This document shows positions 61,015-64,000 of a DNA stretch of 64,000 nt, piece by piece. The notes beneath the pieces are model-generated. The model saw only the letters and a program-made list of their open reading frames with translations. It did no database searches and was not told where the DNA came from. The stretch is taken from contig JBQTJI010000044.1 of the NCBI GenBank assembly GCA_052387255.1, forward strand, positions 55,616 through 119,615. Direction: 5' to 3'. The stretch is from JBBQXK01 sp052387255 (GTDB taxonomy: Bacteria; Pseudomonadota; Alphaproteobacteria; Rhodobacterales; Rhodobacteraceae). The translations under genes and the position numbers were made by a program. Positions within the stretch are counted from its first letter, which is position 1, and the number at the start of each line of letters is the position of its first letter.

Positions 61015-61268
61015 TCCGGCTCTTTCCCCCAGCCATTCGTGCGGACATCATGGCACCAGCGGTCGATGTCGGCGGCGGTGACGGGAAAGTCCGGCCTGAT
61101 GATCCCGCGCAGCCCGGCCAGCGGATGCGGTGCCTTGCGCAAGGTGATGCGACCGTCGGGTTCGGTCACATATTCGACCCTGTCACCGGGACCGACGCCC
61201 AAGGCGGCGCGAACCTCGGCGGGGATTGTGGTCTGGCCCTTTGAGGTGATCTTGGCGATCTGTCCCAT
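61011..61268 (-). CDS. vapB: AbrB/SpoVT-type antitoxin
   Basis: An 85-residue protein. 'IAKITSKGQTTIPAEVRAAL' and 'GVGPGDRVEYVTEPDGRITL' form the swapped-hairpin AbrB DNA-binding fold; the C-terminal region 'IRPDFPVTAADIDRWCHDVR' would cover the toxin. AAGGGAACATG precedes the ATG at 61268. It is upstream of and coupled to the PIN toxin. Confidence 0.85.
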   Translation of the reverse strand: MGQIAKITSKGQTTIPAEVRAALGVGPGDRVEYVTEPDGRITLRKAPHPLAGLRGIIRPDFPVTAADIDRWCHDVRTNGWGKEPE

Positions 61269-61319
61269 GTTCCCTTGCCTGTCCTTACCAAGATGCAAGG
61301 TAAGGCGAAGTTCGATGCC

Positions 61320-61721
61320 TTACAAGGTGACCCTGAACCGATCATCCGTCTCCACCTGCAACGCCACCGCCAGCGCGTTGGTCTGCGCGGCCATCGCGAT
61401 CACCGCCATCAGCTCGCCATGCTGTTCGGGGGTCATGCCCTTGGCGCGGGCGGCAGCGGTGTGGCTGTGGGTGCAATAGCTGCAGCCGTTGGTGACGCTG
61501 ACGGCGATGTAGACCAGCTCCTTGGTCAGGGCGTCCAGGGCACCGGGGGCCATCACCGCCTGTGCGCGGTCCCATGTGGCGCGCAACAGGGTGGGGTCGG
61601 CGGCAAGGGCGCGCCAGAAGTTGTTGATGTAGTCGGTGTTCCGTGCCGCCCGGATCGCGTCGAACACGGCGACCGCCTCGGGCGGGGCCTGTGCGTCGGT
61701 CAGAAGCGGCACGGTTCCCAT
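61320..61721 (-). CDS. Carboxymuconolactone decarboxylase-family (AhpD-like) protein
   Basis: A 133-residue helical protein. 'VTNGCSYCTHSHTAAARAKG' gives Cys80-x2-Cys83 with His87, the AhpD-type redox motif; 'LTKELVYIAVS' is the family core. Such proteins are alkyl-hydroperoxide reductase partners or gamma-carboxymuconolactone decarboxylases; the CxxC favours the former. Its ATG shares bases with the cyclase stop (TGATG), so the two are coupled. Confidence 0.8.
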   Translation of the reverse strand: MGTVPLLTDAQAPPEAVAVFDAIRAARNTDYINNFWRALAADPTLLRATWDRAQAVMAPGALDALTKELVYIAVSVTNGCSYCTHSHTAAARAKGMTPEQHGELMAVIAMAAQTNALAVALQVETDDRFRVTL

Positions 61722-62536
61722 CACACCATCGCCAGCACGCGCACCGGCCCGCCCGACCCGCCGCGATGCTTGGGCGCGCCGACGAACAGCATCGCCCCCT
61801 TGGCGGGCACGGCGTCAAGGTTCGCGATGTTCTCGATGCCGTAGCGGCCCGACCCCAGCCAGGCATAGTGCACGGCGAAGTCGGCCGAATTGCCGGGGTC
61901 CTGGGACAGGGTATCGACGGCCAGCGCGACGACGCCGAGTTCCGCCATGAAGTCGGTAGCATCCTTGCCGAAGCCCGGAAAGGCCAGGGTCCCCTCGGGG
62001 TTGTTGGTGCGGAACGACGGGTCGCCGACCTTGGCCCCCCAACCCGAGTTCATCGCCACGCAGGCCCCCGCCGGAATCTCGCCGTTGGCGCTGATCCAGG
62101 CCTCGATGTCGGCCTTTGACACCATCGCATTCGCATCGTCCATCGCCTTGGCCTTGATGTCCACCACGCAGAGCGGGCAGACCAGGTTGGCAGGCTCGAT
62201 CGCGTCCACCGACAGGCCGTCGGCGGTAAAGTGCAGCGGCGCGTCGATGTGGGTGCCGACGTGTTCCGAGACGCTGAGGTTGAAGTACTGAAAGCCGTTG
62301 GCGGCGAAATCCGCCTTGCGCTCATAGGCGATGCCGGGCAGCGCATCGAAGGTCGGGAACTTGTCGTCATAGGTATAGGTCAGGTCGACGACCCTGCCCG
62401 AGGTCTGCGCCATTGCCTGGCGCGGCAGAAGTGCCGGTACCGCGACGGCGGCGGCGGTCACCGCCGAGGCGCGGAACAGGTCGCGCCGCGACAGCATCTG
62501 GTTCTTGACGTTCTCGATCACGCAGGCATTGCACAT
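61721..62536 (-). CDS. Tat-exported cyclase/kynurenine-formamidase-family hydrolase
   Basis: A 271-residue metal-dependent hydrolase. The cyclase motif is 'SEHVGTHIDAPLHFTADG' with the metal His/Asp residues; 'AVDTLSQDPGN' follows. The N-terminus has a twin-arginine motif 'LSRRDLFR' and hydrophobic 'ASAVTAAAVAVPALL', so it is probably exported folded. It is unusual that 'CNAC' precedes the signal. The substrate is unknown, perhaps an amide or lactone. It is in line with the AhpD-like gene. Confidence 0.8.
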   Translation of the reverse strand: MCNACVIENVKNQMLSRRDLFRASAVTAAAVAVPALLPRQAMAQTSGRVVDLTYTYDDKFPTFDALPGIAYERKADFAANGFQYFNLSVSEHVGTHIDAPLHFTADGLSVDAIEPANLVCPLCVVDIKAKAMDDANAMVSKADIEAWISANGEIPAGACVAMNSGWGAKVGDPSFRTNNPEGTLAFPGFGKDATDFMAELGVVALAVDTLSQDPGNSADFAVHYAWLGSGRYGIENIANLDAVPAKGAMLFVGAPKHRGGSGGPVRVLAMV

Positions 62537-62588
62537 CTTCGGTCGCTCCCCTTTGTGCCGGGGCCGCCCCCGGCTTGTTGCCGGGCGG

Positions 62589-62906
62589 TCAGCCCGAAAA
62601 CTTTGGCCCGGCCTTGGTCAGCCGCCGGGCGTTGGCGCGGGTCCGGGTGCGGACGGGCTTCAGCGCGGCCAGCGCCACGCCTTGCGGGCTTGCGCCCGCC
62701 GCCACCGCGCGCCCGGCCGCCATGCCGGACGCCACCATCGCCTGGGCCTTTTCCGTCACCATACGGGCGTTTTCGGATGGCGCAACCCGCCAGCCGCCGC
62801 CCAGACCCATCAGGCGCATCGCGATCACCATCTGCGCCTCGTGCAGCATCATCGTGGACTGGAAGGCCAGGCGCATCGCGGCGGCGGGATCGAAAATCGG
62901 CGGCAT
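62589..62906 (-). CDS. Small protein of the ureB-ureC interval
   Basis: A 105-residue protein. 'LAFQSTMMLHEAQMVIAMRL' and 'SENARMVTEKAQAMVASGMA' are amphipathic helices; the C-terminal 'KPVRTRTRANARRLTKAG' is basic. Similar phasin-like small proteins are, from memory, annotated in other Rhodobacterales under names such as antifreeze protein, with no evidence of function. The start at 62906 is MPPIFDPAAAM. It lies 13 bp after ureB. Confidence 0.6.
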   Translation of the reverse strand: MPPIFDPAAAMRLAFQSTMMLHEAQMVIAMRLMGLGGGWRVAPSENARMVTEKAQAMVASGMAAGRAVAAGASPQGVALAALKPVRTRTRANARRLTKAGPKFSG

Positions 62907-62919
62907 CGGCGGAACCCTT

Positions 62920-63225
62920 TCAGAGCGGACCCGACACGCGGGCGTTGAAGCCCCAGACATGGCGATGCCCGCCGTAGGGCACAAGGCGCACCTCGCGGGT
63001 CTGCCCCGGTTCGAAGCGCACGGCAGTGCCGGCCGGGATGTCCAGCCGCTGCCCGCGCGCGGCGGCGCGATCGAAGGACAGGCCCGCATTCGTTTCGGCA
63101 AAGTGATAGTGGCTGCCCACCTGCACCGGGCGGTCGCCGGTGTTGGCCACCAGAAGGGTGGTCACGGGCGCACCTGCGTTGATCTCGATCACGCCCTCGG
63201 CGGGAAGGATCTCGCCGGGGATCAT
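62920..63225 (-). CDS. ureB: Urease beta subunit
   Basis: A 101-residue subunit. 'MIPGEILPAEGVIEINAG', 'VANTGDRPVQVGSHYHFAET', and 'PAGTAVRFEPGQTREVRLVP' are the family pattern. The short length is normal for a separate beta subunit. Its ATG overlaps the stop of the small membrane protein (4 bp). Confidence 0.97.
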   Translation of the reverse strand: MIPGEILPAEGVIEINAGAPVTTLLVANTGDRPVQVGSHYHFAETNAGLSFDRAAARGQRLDIPAGTAVRFEPGQTREVRLVPYGGHRHVWGFNARVSGPL

Positions 63226-63428
63226 CGGCGTGCCCGGGCGATGGCCCCGCCTGCGCCTGTCAGCAGCGCCGCCGCCCCGGCCAGCCACAGCAGATCGGCC
63301 CCGTGCGGATGCAGGTGCGCGCCGTCGTGGGCGCGGGCGGCAAGGGGGATCAGCAGGAACAGACCGGCGAACGGCAGCACCCAGGGCCAGAGGGGCGGGC
63401 GGGCCAGGGTGCGGGGGGTGGCGGGCAT
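63222..63428 (-). CDS. Small His-containing membrane protein between ureA and ureB
   Basis: A 68-residue protein with two hydrophobic segments ('WPWVLPFAGLFLLIPLAARA' and 'LLWLAGAAALLTGAGGAI') joined by 'HDGAHLHPHGAD', a cluster of four His near the membrane. It overlaps ureB by 4 bp and starts 14 bp after ureA. The position in the urease operon suggests a nickel-related function, but no family is recognised. Confidence 0.65.
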   Translation of the reverse strand: MPATPRTLARPPLWPWVLPFAGLFLLIPLAARAHDGAHLHPHGADLLWLAGAAALLTGAGGAIARARR

Positions 63429-63442
63429 GGGGCAGGGGCCTC

Positions 63443-63745
63443 TCAGCGGATGGGGTGGTGGACGGTGACCAGCTTGGTGCCGTCGGGAAAGGTCGCCTCG
63501 ACCTGGACCGAGTGGATCATCTCGGGGATGCCGTCCATGCACTGCGCGGCGGTGATCACATGGGCACCTGCCTGCATCAGGTCGGACACCGAACGCCCGT
63601 CACGGGCCCCCTCGACCACGAAATCGGTGATCAGCGCGATGGCCTCGGGGTGGTTCAGCTTGACGCCGCGCGCCAGCCGCCCGCGCGCGACCATCGCGGC
63701 CAGGCTGACCAGCAGCTTGTCTTTCTCGCGCGGCGTCAGGTTCAT
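63443..63745 (-). CDS. ureA: Urease gamma subunit
   Basis: A 100-residue subunit. 'MNLTPREKDKLLVSLAAMVA', 'KLNHPEAIALITDFVVEGAR', 'AHVITAAQCMDGIPEMIHSV' and 'VEATFPDGTKLVTVHHPIR' are near-invariant family sequence. It is 6 bp after ureD and followed by the small membrane protein. Confidence 0.97.
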   Translation of the reverse strand: MNLTPREKDKLLVSLAAMVARGRLARGVKLNHPEAIALITDFVVEGARDGRSVSDLMQAGAHVITAAQCMDGIPEMIHSVQVEATFPDGTKLVTVHHPIR

Positions 63746-63751
63746 GGCGCC

Positions 63752-64000
63752 TCAGACCTGCCAGACACGGGGGACAGGACCCGGACGCAGCACCGCCAGC
63801 GACCGCAGGATCTGGCGGCGCAGGGGCAACCCGTCCCAGGCAATCAGCCGCAGGACCAGCCGCCCGTCAAGGGCCGAGGCTCCAGCCTCGACGCCCGGTT
63901 CGTCCAGCACGGCGTTCAGCGCGGCCAGGCGGTCGGGCGCGGCGGGATGCACCAGGGCCAGCGTCGCCATGGCGCGCGCGCCGCCCAGCATCGCGGCGTT
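63752..64000 (-). CDS. ureD: Urease accessory protein UreD (partial)
   Basis: The C-terminal part of UreD, running off the right edge. 'AALNAVLDEPGVEAGASALD' and 'LVLRLIAWDGLPLRRQILRS' then 'LAVLRPGPVPRVWQV' are typical of the UreD end. UreD binds the apoenzyme together with UreF and UreG. It is the first visible gene of the operon. Confidence 0.88.
   Translation of the reverse strand, partial: NAAMLGGARAMATLALVHPAAPDRLAALNAVLDEPGVEAGASALDGRLVLRLIAWDGLPLRRQILRSLAVLRPGPVPRVWQV

Overview
The window is GC-rich and densely coded. Gene content and intergenic repeats point to an alphaproteobacterium of the order Rhodobacterales (Rhodobacteraceae/Paracoccaceae type): form II CO-dehydrogenase-like genes, malate-CoA ligase/malyl-CoA lyase, a ScfR-type regulator, a urease operon with small lineage-type genes between the subunits, and GTGCGTGC palindromes. 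No rRNA or CRISPR array is seen; the only RNA gene is one tRNA-Cys.

Layout. 1-2523: chromosomal genes (RarD-like permease, fatty acid desaturase, DUF1186/SEC-C protein). 2556-15080: an integrated element of about 12.5 kb bounded by a 13-bp direct repeat; the right copy is the 3' end of tRNA-Cys. It carries integrase, primase-helicase, small and large terminase, portal, a prohead protease/major capsid fusion, a gpW-like connector and a capsid cement protein, but no tail, lysis or late-regulator genes. That is the gene set of a capsid-forming phage-inducible island rather than a complete prophage. A divergent, AT-richer two-gene cassette inside it (7577-8421) encodes a candidate HEPN-like protein.

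15291-17406: rpe-gph-ddaH, translationally coupled. 17426-18499: a lone HSDR_N-type nuclease-domain protein in an AT-richer islet. 18844-20336: a secreted protein and a glycosyltransferase-like protein. 20349-24692: serine-cycle operon (sgaA, malyl-CoA lyase, mtkA, mtkB), divergent from a ScfR/RamB-type regulator with a palindrome between them. 26331-33476: DUF4202 protein, secreted caspase-like protein, two small exported proteins, MarC-family protein, two small genes and an ABC-F ATPase. 33603-38382: ndk, a 1,211-residue RTX-repeat protein, a TfoX-C protein and a small ORF.

38906-50139: a complete glycogen operon, glgP-glgB-glgC-glgA-glgX-pgm, preceded by two copies of a LacI-type operator. 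50341-56362: MttB-superfamily methyltransferase, then coxG-coxS-coxL-coxM of the form II type. 56399-64000: urease operon on the minus strand, read ureD (partial)-ureA-small membrane protein-ureB-small protein-[cyclase, carboxymuconolactone-decarboxylase-like protein, AbrB/VapC toxin-antitoxin]-ureC-DUF1127-ureE-ureF-ureG. The bracketed genes are not part of a normal urease locus.

Together the chromosomal genes describe a heterotroph that can assimilate C1 or C2 units through glyoxylate/malyl-CoA, stores glycogen, may use methylated amines, possibly oxidises CO or another hydroxylase substrate, and uses urea. All functional statements come from protein motifs and gene context read by eye; no database search was run.
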